Position numbers and translations under genes: made by a program | Notes under the pieces: generated by a model | Told to the model about the DNA's origin: nothing | Databases searched by the model: none | The model's input: only the letters and a program-made list of their open reading frames with translations | Shown here: piece by piece, positions 34,906-46,599 of the stretch | How positions within the stretch are numbered: position 1 is the first letter of the stretch | Layout of the letters: each line of letters opens with the position of its first letter | Assembly: GCF_027409185.1 (NCBI RefSeq) | Contig: NC_084462.1 | Coordinates: 182,394,071-182,458,070, forward strand | DNA: 64,000 nucleotides | Source of the DNA: Cynocephalus volans | Taxonomy: Eukaryota; Chordata; Mammalia; Dermoptera; Cynocephalidae | Reading direction: 5' to 3'

Positions 34906-35675
34906 AGCAGCAGGCAGCTCCCCATGTGAAGTCCATGGAGGGATGCACTTTCCTTCCAGGATGCTCATGGGCACAGCCCCGGTGGAGGAGAACACACGAG
35001 CCATGTTCCAGAACAGAGAAGGACTCTGTCACCCGAGCAAGAGTCTTCAGACAGCGGAAGTCTTCAGCCACCCCAAACTCCAAGTGCAGCATGACTAGAT
35101 AAATCCAGAAGACTGGTATTTAAAGAACAAAATATCATATTTTACTTCTCAAGTTTAAACGCTATTTTAAAATATCAGAAAGGAGGGAAAAGAACTAATA
35201 TGACCTCTAGAAACAAAAAGGCATAATCACTGAAATCAGGTAGTCATTAGACGTGCAGAACATCATGCTGGGCACAGCAAGAGACGTGAACTGCAAGGAA
35301 GATCTGCAGCAAGAGCCAGGATATGCAATAGGGATGAACACACTCAGATACGACGTGGCTCAGGAGACACCGAGGACAGAATGGGAAGTTCCAATGTACA
35401 TCACGTTCATTTTCAGAAGAAGAGAGGAAGGGAAAGGGGGAAGTGGCAGCCAGCCCTCGAGCTGGCCCCGGTCCTGCTCACCTGCTGTTTGTGACCTTGT
35501 GCTGTTTCTTCTGCCACATGGAATTGGGCTGACCCATGGGACCTGTAGGATAAAGTTCAAAAACTGCCAAATGCCATACTGACATTGTAAGTGGAATTGC
35601 TGGGTAAAAAGTGGTGACTTTTTATAGTTTCCATTTCCCTACAGAGACCTGCAAGCATTTCTTTTCTTTCTTCCT
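34906..35675 (+). other. Intergenic, no gene recognised
   Basis: Unique sequence of mixed composition. Nothing supported. Confidence 0.35.
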
Positions 35676-35768
35676 TTTTTTTTTTTAAAGATGACTGGTA
35701 AGGGAATCCTAACCCTTGACTTGGTGTTGTCAGCACCACGCTCTCCCAAGTGAGCCACGGCCATCCCT
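35676..35768 (-). mobile_element. tRNA-related SINE (second-half type)
   Basis: Same unit as 19870-19972. The reverse strand reads GGCCGTGGCTCACTTGGGAG, GGTGCTGACAACACCAAGTC and an A-run. Confidence 0.8.
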
Positions 35769-36288
35769 ATATGGGATCTTTTATTTCTTTAAACATACTG
35801 GAGCACAGAATATGTTCCCATTTCTGAAGCCTGGCAGGTCTGTTTCTGTTGCCTGTGGCTCCTCCTGATCCTGGCTTCTGTCCTGGGTGCTTGGTTACTT
35901 TTTGGGCCCCACAATGTCCTTGAACATAATTTGTACCCAATATTTTGGGGCCCACAACGCAGGTGCTTTCCCCAAAGAGGTTCTGTATGTGCTTCTGCCA
36001 GGCCCTGGACTGGACTCATTTATTACACTTAACACGAAATTTGAGTTTAGGCCGAGCATTTGCCAAGCGTGGGCTCATTCTGGGGGACCCCTCCCATGAG
36101 CTTGAGACCCTTTGCACACCCAGTACCAGGTGGAGGGGATTTCCTCATGGATGCTCCACTTGTGCACACGGAGACCTGGATCCCGAAACTCTCCTGTATC
36201 CCCTTCCCTGGATGACCTCGCAGGGTCCTGCCTCCCTTCCGTTTTGGCCTGGTGATTCCTTATTGTCTTCCCAGCTCTCCAATCTTTT

Positions 36289-36290
<2 letters not shown>

Positions 36291-36335
<45 letters not shown>
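36291..36335 (+). repeat. (AC)n microsatellite
   Basis: About 22 pure AC units run into an A-run. Confidence 0.97.
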
Positions 36336-36339
<4 letters not shown>

Positions 36340-36349
36340 AAAAACATTT

Positions 36350-36405
36350 AAAGGGCCGGCCCATGGCTCACTTGGGAGAACGTGATGCTGACAACTCCTG
36401 GTACC
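36350..36405 (+). mobile_element. 5' piece of a tRNA-related SINE
   Basis: GGGCCGGCCCATGGCTCACT followed by GATGCTGACAACTCC, cut before the second half. It lies against the MaLR LTR. Confidence 0.6.
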
Positions 36406-36411
36406 AAAATC

Positions 36412-36923
36412 TGTATTATTCAGGGTTCTCCAGAGAGACAGAATCAATAGGATGTGTTATAATTATATGAGAGGGATTTATTAGGGGAATTAGCTCACAT
36501 GACTATGAAGAAAAGGCCCACGACAGGCCGTCTATAAACTGGATGCCGGGAGCGTGGCTCAGTCCAAGTCCAAAGGCCTCAGAACCAGGGAAGCCGATGG
36601 TGTCCTTGGCGTAAGTCCTGGAACCCAAGGGCTGACGAGTCTCGAGCTCTGATGTCCATGGACAGGAGAGAAGAGTGTGTCCCAGCTCCAGCAGATCGAG
36701 AGAGAGCTTCACCTCTGTCCTCTGCCTTTGTTCTCTCCGGACCCCCAGCGGATCGGATGGTTCCCACCCACACTGAGGGTGGGTCTTTCCCACTCAGTCC
36801 ACTCAGACTCTCATACTAATCTCTGCTGGAAACACCCTCACGGACACACCTGAAAAGAGAGCTTTACCAGCTTTCTCAGCATTCCTTCATCTAACCAAGT
36901 TGACACCTGGATTAACCTTCACA
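36412..36923 (-). mobile_element. MLT1-type MaLR LTR
   Basis: The + strand begins TGTATTATTCAGGGTTCTCC and ends CCAAGTTGACACCTGGATTA...CTTCACA, the reverse of a full MLT1A-like LTR with TG...CA ends. Confidence 0.85.
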
Positions 36924-37349
36924 GGTCCACCCCTTGTCACCTTGGTGTCCATACTATCTCCTTAAATCACGCTTAATTTTCTCATGGTACAATAACATAA
37001 TAGTTTCGCCTAACATGATACATTATCCTACGTACAACCAGAAACGCAGAAGCAAAAACAGAAACAAAAACACGTAATCCAGCATTTTATATGCTTTCAG
37101 TGGGAAGATTGGTCGATCCTAGCCTGGCATTACGTAAGGTCCCCCCTAGTTTTCTCTGGTGCGTGTGTCTGTAGCACGATTCTCTGCTTCCCTGGCTAAC
37201 GCTCAGAATCTGTCTAAATCTCGTCAACTGCTGAAATTCAGTGATATGCATGCTCTGCGTCATTTATAGCATTGCGTGTTGTAGTAACATTTTAATTTCT
37301 GTGTAGTTCTGCATATAGTTATGAACACTTAATGAAGATGTTAAGGGAA
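36924..37349 (+). other. Intergenic, no gene recognised
   Basis: AT-rich unique sequence. Confidence 0.35.
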
Positions 37350-37824
37350 ATTGAGGAGGTCCACTGGCTAAATCCGGGTTCCTGGTGTCTTGAACAAAGA
37401 ATTGGATGAGACATGCCAGAGGTGAAAAGCAAAGGAACTGTTTTATTTAGCAAAGCATGTTAGCAAAGTGTGTTAGCAAAGCAAGAATACACTCCAGAGA
37501 GGATGGGGCAGGCTCAAGCAAGAGAGTGACTCAAGAGCACAGATAGTTACACTCCTGGGGGTTTAAGTCCTCCCAGCTGGATTCGGGTCGCTTGGTCATT
37601 GGTTGGGCCATGAGTGTAGTCTCTGTTGATTGGCACCTAGCTGGTGGGAGCTCATTGGTCCATCTGAATGGTGCCCAACGCGGGGCGGAGCTCCATGTCT
37701 GGAATTGCCTTTATCTCCTGTGGCCGCTTTTGCACATGTGCATGCCTGCTTCTGGGAAACCGGTTTTCCCACTTGCAAATAACCAGGTTTCCTCTTCCCA
37801 CCCTTATCTTTTCCTAACCTCGGG
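37350..37824 (-). mobile_element. ERV LTR, class I-like
   Basis: The - strand has CCAAT motifs (ACCAATGACC, GACCAATGAG), a run of TTTGCTAACA-type units and TAAATAAAACAG as poly(A) signal, then CTTTGCTTTTCACCTCTGGC. Outer ends are not fixed. Confidence 0.55.
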
Positions 37825-40220
37825 CTACAAAGCCTTTTTAAAAAAAATTTTTTTTAATATTATTTTTTATTTTTAAATTTTATTTATTGAATCAAAATCA
37901 ATTATACATATTTTGGGGGTTGAACATTGAGATATGTTGATTAAATCAATATTACTAGCATATATATTGTTACAAATCGCAATTATTCTTTATGCCCCTT
38001 GTCCAGTCTCTCCCCACCCCGCCTCCCTCCCCTCTCTAATTGCCCTAGATTTCTTCCCTTCTTCTGAAAGAATAATGGTTACTCCTTTGACTTGTTGCCT
38101 AGATGATCTGTCCAATGCTGAGAGGTGTGATCAGTTCCCCCAATATTATCATAGAGCAGATGCTTCTTCTGTCACTCTGAAATGGGTTTTGTGGAAAGAG
38201 ACATCCTCTTCTTTTCTTTGTCTCTGCTGGTGACTCTTCTTGTGTCAATGCACTCCAGTGGCTGTGGACCATCTGCATGGTGGTTGTGGTGTCTAGTCGC
38301 TTTTATGGCATCCGTGGTTATTGTGGTGGCTGTGGTGGGCCACCCATGTGGAGGTGCTGTTTTTGGTATGCTCCTTGGCACTGGTGTTATGCTTGGTTGT
38401 GGGGTGTGTTTGGTCCCCTTCTCCATGCCTCTGGTCCCTGGGAAGGCCCTGGCACTGGCGCCATGTGCCTGGTTGTGGGAGGGATGGCCAGTCCCCTTCT
38501 CCATGCCTCAGGTCACCGGACGAGACCCAAGGAGCTGTCTTGGTGTGCCTGGTTGAAGGAGAGGGGCCAGGTCCCCTTCTCCATGCCCCGGGTCCTTGGG
38601 CTGGCCCCAAGGTGCTGGCTTGGTGTGCCTGGTTGTGGGAGAGAGGTCCAGTCCCCTTCTTCATGCCTCGGGTCCCTGGGAAGGCCCCAAGGTGCTGGCG
38701 TGGTATGCCTTGTTGTGGGAGGAGGGTCTGGTTCCTGGCTCTATGCCTCGGGTCACTGGGTGGGACCCAAGGCACTGGCTTGGTGTGCCTGGTTGTTGGA
38801 GGGTGGTCTGGTCCCCTTCTCCATGCCCCAGGTCCCTGGGTGGGCCCTGAGGCACTGGCACCATGTGCCTGGTTGTGGGAGGGGTGGCTTGTCCTCTTCT
38901 CCATGCCTCAGGTGACTGGACGAGACCCAAGGAGCTGGCTTGGTGTGCCTGGTTGAAGGAGAGGGGCCTGGTCCCCTTCTCCATGCCCCGCGTCCCTGGG
39001 CCAGCCCCGAGGTGCTGGCACAGTGTGCCTGGTTGAGGGCGGGTGGTCTGGTCCACTTCTCCATGCCCCAGGTCTCTGGGCGGGCCCCAAGGTGCTGGAG
39101 CCTTGTGCCTGGTTGTGGGAGGAGGGTCCAGTTCCCCTCTCCATGCCTCGGGTACCCAGGTGGGCCCCAAGGTGCTGGTGTTTCATGCCTGGTGGGGGAG
39201 GAGGGTCCAGTCCCCAGCTCCATACCTCAGGTCCCCAGGCGGGACCCAAGGCACTGGCTTGGTGTGCCTGGTTGTGGGAGGGTGGTGTGGTCCCCTTCTC
39301 CATGCCTTGGGTCCCTGGGCAGGCCCCAAGACACTGGCACTGTTTGCCTGGAAGTGGGAGTGGGGTCCGGTCCCCAGATGCAAGCCTCTTGTTCCCAGGC
39401 AGGCCCCAAGGTGCTGGTGGTATGCCTGGGCCAGAACTAAGTTTTTGTCCTTTGCTTCTAACATGGGGGAACTTTCTGTGGGAACCAGTACTTGAGCTGT
39501 GTGGTTGAGCTAAATTGCTACTTTGCTGCTGTTTCCCTAGGGAAGGCTTTTTGTGCAGCTCAGGGTTTAATGGTTGACCTTATAGGTACTTCTGGCTCTC
39601 CAGAGACCTGGTGCACCTGGGTTGTATAGAATCTCTGATCTGGGCCTGAGTCTTTTCAGCAAACTGCACCCCATGCAATTCTGCATTCCCAACCAGTCTC
39701 CTCTGAGTGGTCCTCTGCTGATTGGGGGACAGAACAGCTGTCTTTGCTGTGCCCCAGTGTTCTCCTTATGGGCCTGTCTCCCCCACCGTCCATGCTTCAA
39801 ACACTTCCCATGGGATGGGCCGTGTGCTGGTCCCTTGCGATGACTCACTGGCCTCTGAATGGCTCCCTTTATTCAGTTGTTCTGGCCACCAAGGCCCTCT
39901 TCTCTCCTGCCGCCTCCAAGTAAGTCCATCTGAAGGGCTCAGCTGCAGCTTCTGCCGGCTCCTGCTCCATGTGCTCAGCAGTTCCAGCCTTAAAGCAGCC
40001 ATGGTCCGAAATGCTCAGAGCAGCTCTTTCTTTCTCTCATTGCAGCTTCTCCCACCTTCATAAGCTCTGTAGGTCTCTCCTCCTCTTCCCCTGAGCTCCA
40101 GCGGCCCCAGCTTGGCTGATGTTACATTTTTATAGTTGTAAATTTGGTTGATTTGTGGGAGAGAGTGACGCTGGGGACTGTCTATTCCGCCATCTTGACT
40201 GGAACTCTACAAAGCCTTTT
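37825..40220 (-). mobile_element. Composite L1/VNTR retroposon, left copy
   Basis: TSD CTACAAAGCCTTTT at 37825-37838 and 40207-40220. The element, about 2.37 kb, reads on the - strand: 5' end with GTCAAGATGGCGGAATAG (YY1-like), an L1 5'UTR module (to about 39430), 13 VNTR units (38388-39418), a short region containing L1 ORF2 endonuclease-derived text (CAGCATTGGACAGATCATCT near 38110-38125), a GGGGAGGGAGGCGGGG stretch, an L1 3'UTR ending with ATTTTGATTCAATAAATAAA, and an A/T-rich tail. ORF1 and nearly all of ORF2 are absent, so mobility must have come from an intact L1. The layout is analogous to SVA elements of apes but built from L1 parts. Confidence 0.88.
38388..39418 (-). repeat. VNTR of the left composite, about 79-bp units
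   Basis: Thirteen units each carry TGCCTGGTTGTGGGAGG-type text followed by CCCCTTCTCCATGCC. Two adjacent units near 38463 and 38540 recur near 38862 and 38941, a higher-order period of about 400 bp (five units). Long open frames on both strands here are a by-product. Confidence 0.92.
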
Positions 40221-41191
40221 AAAAAGATGTGTTATATCCTGGGTAACTGAATTTACATGGAAACAGAGAGCCCAGCTCAGTCAGTCTGGTGATACAATTA
40301 TCTCAATGAATAGGAGACAAAGATCAGTGTCAGCTCCTGTGGCTTCGTGGGAAGGATCAGCTACACAGGTGCAGATGGGGGACAATGGGAACCCCTTTCT
40401 GGGGCCATCTGACAACATGTATGGGAAGCACAGCAGTTCCCTGTGAGGAGTTTGGCCAAACAGAAGTAATTGGTCACAAGATGCTCAAGACTCAGGGTAA
40501 GAAACAAAACAGCATTTTAAAGCTGCCAAGAAGGCAACAAATCCACTTAGATGTGGGATCAGTGCAATGACTTCTAAAAAATCAAATGATCAAGTATAGG
40601 GAAATTAATTTTAAATCTGTGAGGAAGAGCAAGGCTTCTCAATCTCTGTGGTGGTGAATGAAGTCACCTGAGAGCTAATGACAGACAGAGCCAGAGTCTG
40701 TCCTTGACCAGCGGCCCAGGCCGGTCTGATGCACCCAAAGTCTGAGACCACTCCAGACTGGAGCAGTATTTATTTCCAGGGGAAAAACAGTCTGGTGCTG
40801 CATGGAAAATAGTGTTGATTATGAATAATGTCATTTTGTTCTAGAAGCACAAATGAATGTACACAGACAAGACTGGGGGGAGGCCTCCTCACGGACAGTC
40901 TCAGTCGTCTCAGAAGGAAGGAGGGTTCTGCTTGGTTTGCATCACCTGCTGGTGCCTCTGAGCCAGCGACTGGATTCTGTGACAGCAGAAGGTTTAGCAC
41001 AGGCGGCCTAGGGTGCAGGTGCCCAGGGTGACAGAACCTCACTGCTTGGAGTGTGGTCAGTGGATCAGAGGCTCTCACATGTCTGGAAGCTTTAGAGTGA
41101 AACTAAAAAGCAATGTGGAGTTCACCCCTCACCTCACAGAGGTCAAAGCTCCCAGCTGTGTAGCTGAAGGGGAGGCAGGACTGGCAATCTC
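40221..41191 (+). other. Spacer between the two composite elements
   Basis: About 1 kb of unique-looking DNA. No gene or clear repeat recognised. Confidence 0.4.
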
Positions 41192-42730
41192 AGAAAGTTC
41201 TGGTTGGGGAGTTCTGGTCAAGATGGCAGAATAGACGGTCCCCAGTGTCACTCTCTCCCACAAATCAACCAAATTTACAAGTAAAAAAATGTAACATCAG
41301 CTAAGCTGGGGCCGCTGGAGCTCAGGGGAAGAGGAGGAGAGACCTATGGACTTCATGAAGGCAGGAGAAACCATGAAGAGAGAAAGAAAAAACCGCTCTG
41401 AGCATTTCAGGCTGCGGCCACTTTGATGCTGGAGCACATGGAGCAGGAGCCGGCAGAAGCCACAGCTGTGCCCTTTGGATGGAGTTGCTTGGAAGTGGCA
41501 GGAGAGAAGAGGGCCTTGGTGGCCCCCAAGACAGCAAGACCACTAACAGGTTCCTGTGGACCCACGCAGGAGCGAGGAGCCAGAACAACTGGAAAAATGG
41601 AGCCATTTAGGGGCCGGTGAGTCAATGCAAGGGACCAGGACGTGGACCATCCCATGGGAAGTGTTTGGAGCACAGGCGGTGGGGGCGACGGGCCCACCAG
41701 GGGAACACTGGGACACAGCAAGGACAGCCGACCTGTCCCCCAATCAGTGCAGGACCACACAGAGGAGACCGGTTGGGAATGCAGAATTGCATGGGGTGCA
41801 GCTGGATGAAAAAACTCAGGCCCAGATCAGAGTTTCCACACAGCCCAGGTGCACCAAGTATCTGGAGAGCCAAAAGTAGCTATAAGGTCAAACATTAAAC
41901 CCTGAGCTGCACAAAAAGCCTTCCCTAGGGAAATAGCAGCAAAGCAGCAACCACACAGGTCAAGTACTAGTACCCACAGGAAGTTCCCCCATGTCAGAAG
42001 TAAGCAAAGGACAAAAACTTAGTTCCGGCCCAGGCACACCACCAGTGCCTCAGGGCCCACACAGGGACCCGGGGCATGGAGAAAGTGACTGGAGCCCCCT
42101 CCCACAACCAGGCATGCCACCAGAGTCTTGGGGCCTGCACAGGGACCCAGGGTATGGAGCTGGGGATCAGCCACTCTCCACAACCAGGCACACTGCCAGT
42201 GCCAAGGAGCATGCCAAAGTCATCTCCTCCATGTGGGTGGCCCACCACAGCCACTATGATGACCATGTCTGCCACAAAGGCAGCTAGATGCCACAAGCAC
42301 CACGCAGATGGTCACCAGCCACTGGAGTGAGTTGACACAGGAAGGGTCACCAGCAGAGATAAAGAAAGGAGGAGGATGTCTGTCTCCACAGAGCCCATTT
42401 CATAGTGACGGAAGAGACATCTGCTCTATGATAGTGTTGGGGGACCTGATCATGCATCTCAGCATTGGACAGATCATTTGGGCAGCAAATCAACAGAGTA
42501 ACCACTACTCTTTCAGAGGGAAAAATCTAGGGTGATTAGAGGGGGGAGGGGGAAGGGAGAGGGGGATGGGGAGAGATTGGACAAGGGGCATAAAGAATAA
42601 TTACGATTTGTACCAATATATATACTAGTAATATTGATTTGATCAACATATCTCAATGTTGAACCCCCAAAATATGTATAATCAATTTTGATTCAATAAA
42701 AATTTTTTTAAAAAAGAAAGTTCTGGCTGG
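41192..42730 (+). mobile_element. Composite L1/VNTR retroposon, right copy
   Basis: TSD AGAAAGTTCTGGYTGG at 41192-41207 and 42715-42730. The element 41208-42714 has the same order as the left copy: GGTCAAGATGGCAGAATAG at the 5' end, the L1 5'UTR module to about 42030, about two and a half VNTR units (42032-42220), the endonuclease-derived stretch (AGCATTGGACAGATCATTTG near 42460), GGGGGGAGGGGGAAGGG, and a 3'UTR ending GATTCAATAAAAATT. Shorter VNTR than the left copy, otherwise collinear. Confidence 0.88.
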
Positions 42731-44472
42731 CCATGCGTGGATAACGTTAACGATCTGTCAAAGCTCAAATGCACAGAATGCACACCGGATTGGCGTCCTT
42801 GAGCATGTGGGAATGGCACGTGTTCAAGATCACTTCTTAGGGCATGTTGTGTATCTGCTGAAGTCCACGCTCTTGTGCCCATCAACAGGGGACTCTATAA
42901 AAATTATGGTAGGTCCATAAAGTGGCATATTAAGTAGCTGTTCATAAGAATGAGCCACCTCTGCAATGACAGAGGAAGATTCCTAACACGCTGTTCAGTG
43001 AGAACACCAGGGCAGGAGCCCACAGAGGGGGCGCAGCATCTGTAAATGCTGGGACCACCTCGAAGGGCCGGCACCGGGCAGGGCGGGGCTGGGGGCTGAG
43101 CCGCCGTGGGGTGCGGGTCGCTCTGCACTCAGTGCCCCGTGAATGTTGTGTCCTGTGCTCACCTCGAGTTCAGAGGGGTGTGGGGACTAACGGGCCTCCT
43201 GGGTCTCCCCAGTCCAGGCACAATGGCTTGTCAACTTCAGAAGCTCGACACAAACCCACACCCACGGCACAAACGCCCTCATCATCGACAGAGACAGAAA
43301 CTCAGCCAGGGCCGTGGCCCCCCTCTGCTCTGAGGCTCCAGGGAGGTGGTCATGGGAGATGCCTGAGTGCAGGGTCCCAGTGGCCAGAAGTGGAGCAGGA
43401 GGGGACAGCCTGGACCTGCCCAGGGTCCGGGCCTGTCGTGGGGTAGCAGCTGTACCCCTGGGAGTCCCTGGGTCTGTCACTGTTCCTGGGGCACAGATGG
43501 CGGGGACCTCAGGAGATGGGGTGAGGCGTGTATGGGGACTCACTGTACTGACTATTGTTCAAAACGAATGGCTTAAAAAGTTGATGTAAAACACCTTGGC
43601 AGGGGAGGGAGAGGAGGAAGGACAGGAGGGACAGGGCTGGCAGAGACTTGGGATGTGGCCTGTGGGGGCAGAGGGCGCTGGCATACCTGGACGCACGGCA
43701 TGGCTGGCATGGACCTGTCCCCTCTCCTGCGCCCTTGAGGGACCACAGGACCCATCTCTAGGACTTTGACAGTTTATGGCATTGAAGATGCCGACTCAGG
43801 CCCTACTGACCCGGGAGGGCCCCACTGACCACGGAAGGGGTGGAGCTTCCAAGACGTCACCGTTGCTGATCACCTGCCTCCCTGCGTGTTCTGAGGCAGT
43901 TAGAGGACACGCGTGTCTCTGATGTGCGACTCTGATGCGGAGTTTGTTTGTGGCAAGACGCACCTCTCAGCCCAGGCAGATGGCTTCGGAGCAGAGGGGA
44001 GTGAGACCTGCTCTCTCCCCTCCCTCCTGGTTTGGGGACCATTGCTGGCAGGGAGGGCACTGGCCTCTGGTCGGCTGAGCACTGGCTGGTGCCCGTCCTG
44101 TGTGGACCATGTATACAGTTGTCTCTGTCATCACAGCAACTCTGGGGGTCAAGATGAACGTGTCTTTGTCTGAGCCGGTGCTGGGAGTGACCACGGGTGG
44201 CCTTGACCCTCCGAGCAGCACGTGTGGGAGGGCTGGGACCAAAGTGCCAAAGGGCCTCAACATCAAAGACTTAGCTGACTTAACCCACAACAGACGTCTG
44301 CAAATAGGCACCACGGGGGTCTCCCCGGAATGGAAGAGGGGACCGCCACGCAACAGCCCGTCCATGGCGTTCACCACTTTCCCAGAACACACCGGAACCT
44401 CTAGTGTCAGTAGATGCAGAAGCATCTGTCAACATTCGGAGAAGACGACGTACGTGGCTCTGTGCGGACATA
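42731..44472 (+). other. Intergenic unique GC-rich sequence
   Basis: No gene, RNA or repeat supported. Open frames are short and overlap on both strands. Confidence 0.4.
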
Positions 44473-44552
44473 CTCGGGGTTCTTCAAAACGTTCACGGAA
44501 AGTTTCCCGTCGTCCTCATATTCCTTTTTTCCATGAATGATTTGAAGCACAT
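44473..44552. mobile_element. Palindromic mariner-like MITE, copy 2
   Basis: TTCTTCAAAACGTTCACGGAA and TTTCCATGAATGATTTGAAG pair as in the copy at 33981, with more mismatches. Confidence 0.65.
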
Positions 44553-46084
44553 AAACCCGTAACACGGAATACGATCCAGTGACAACAGGAACAGTCCGTG
44601 GGTTCCTGCAGGACGCGGGTGAGTCTGAGCTGCGTTTTGCTGAGAGAAAGAGGCCAGACCCACAAGGCTGCGCACCGTTTCCTTCCACTCCCAGGACGTC
44701 CTGGGAAAGGCCAAAGCCTGGGGACCGAGAGCAGATCCGTGGCTGCAGGGGCTACAGGGGTGGGGAGAGGTGGGCTCCAGAGGGGACGCTCTGGGGACTG
44801 TGAGGGTGAAGGGGCTGCTCCCGTAGGAAACACACAGCAGCCTCCTGTCTCTCTCTCTAGGCAGCGGGCCCTGTTTCATGTGCTGCTGGCATATTCGGTC
44901 CTGGGCAGCCCAGGCAAGGGGTCCCGTGTCAGTGAGACCCGAGGCAGAGGTGAGGGGGCTCTCTCATGTCCAACTGCGGCGGCAAGGGGTGGGTGCAGGC
45001 TGCTGGTCTCACCCGGACCTGCCCTCCCTTTCTCAGGTCACGACGTGACCCTTCCCCCCGGGTGGCCCCAACCCCAGGAGCTGGCAGCGCTGCAGGAGCT
45101 CCTCTGAGCACAAATGTTTTCCAGGTCATTGTGGGCCCTCAAGAGGGTGCTGTGGTCATGGAGCTTGAGTCTGGGTCCTGAAGATGCCACGTTACTGTTC
45201 AGAACCATAGCAGGGTTCCCGTGACTTCTGTGCTCAGAGAGCAGTGGCAGAGGTGGCCGCTCTGCTCAGACCCCACCCCAGAGGGATCACCCCTGAGATC
45301 GACACCACCCCAGAGGGACCGCAGCTGAGATGACTCATCGGTCTGTCCCCTGGGGTCTGAGCCCAGCTGGCCTCCAGTGGCCGCAGCCCAGTGTCCTCCC
45401 AGGGCCCTGAGTGTGGTGTCAGGTGCCCCGGCCGGCATTCATGAGGGGGTGTCAGGGACACTGCCTGAGTCCCCACGGGGCCCAGAGTCCAGCTCCATCC
45501 TGGGCCGTTCGTCTTGTGGGTCCCGAGGGCTCATCCCGCCTTCTCTGGCCAGCCCAGCGCTGGGTGTGAGAAAAGCCTGAGGATGGCTCGTGGGCTCAGC
45601 CACCAGGGGAGGCAGAGGCTTCCAGAGGGTGACTAAAGCCCCACTGGCCCGCCCCAGGAAGCCTACATTTTGCTTTGTCCCGAGAGGTGATTGGGGCTTC
45701 TCTCCAGGAAGGGGGCCACGGTGGGAGGTGACCCTGGCCTCCCCTGCAGTTGGAGGGTCTGGGCTCATCCCCAGTTAGATGACGGAGTGGCTCTCGTTTC
45801 AGCCTGGGACGGTCACCCCTGTGGGGAGACAGCAACGGGCACGAAGCTACCGTGACTGCGGGGTTCAACTCGCAGTCACACCTGTGCCAGGTCATCGCCT
45901 GGACCCCGACATATGCACGACGTTCGTTTGTCGATTACAGCTTCGCGGAGCGCGCGGGTCAATGGAGAACTTGAAAAAGTCCCTCGTGCATTGAGCCATT
46001 GCCAAGAACGTGGGAAGCGACAGAAGCCAGAAAATGCATGAAACAGGGAATGTGTGAAAAGCCGTAAAATCCCAAAGCTGTGTA
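44553..46084 (+). other. Intergenic unique sequence
   Basis: GC-rich DNA without a recognised gene. Confidence 0.4.
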
Positions 46085-46440
46085 AGCCCGGAGTTAAAGG
46101 CCGGCGCGACCCACGCGGCACCGCCCCGAGCCCCGCGCTCGTCCGCGTCCGCCTTGTCGCCGCCGGTGCGCTCGCCACGGCCCGTGTGGCCCGCAGGGAC
46201 CCGCCGGCCCGGGCCGCACAGCGCCTGGAGCAGGGCGGGACCGGCGGGGACGTGGCGGGGAGGAGACGGCGGGTGGGGGGACGTCCCCGGGTCCCCGCCC
46301 TGGACTGCGCCGCTCGGGCCTGCGTCCCAGGCCCTCTGGGGTGGGGACAGAGGGTGGGCCGATGGCCGCCGGGGAGGGCTGCGGGAGCGCGGCGTCGCCT
46401 CCCTCGCGTCTCCCGCTCGCGTCTCCCATCCTGGGCCCTG
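46085..46440. promoter_or_regulatory. CpG island without a linked gene
   Basis: Very high CpG content (GGCGCGACCCACGCGGCACC, GTCCGCGTCCGCC, GGCGGGGACGTGGCGGGG). Promoter-like, but no exon with splice support is visible next to it. Confidence 0.5.
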
Positions 46441-46599
46441 CTCGTGTTAATTTCTCAGCTTGCTGTTCCAGCGCCTCAAGAGTGGGTCCACTTTAAACGC
46501 GAACCCACAAGAGCACAGGCCCAGCGGCCGATCTTAGAGGAGGCTTTTCACGTCCGACTTAGCGAGAGCCCTGGAGCAGAAAAGTTCTTTCTCGACTCC

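Noticed and set aside
38388-39418. Possible CRISPR-like array
   Set aside because: Units are contiguous and about 79 bp, without alternating repeat and spacer, and the DNA is mammalian. It is a VNTR inside a retroposon.
38277-39508. Several long overlapping open frames on both strands
   Set aside because: They lie in the VNTR. The unit lacks stops in several frames, the translations are just repeated Pro/Gly/Trp-rich copies, and both strands are open alike.
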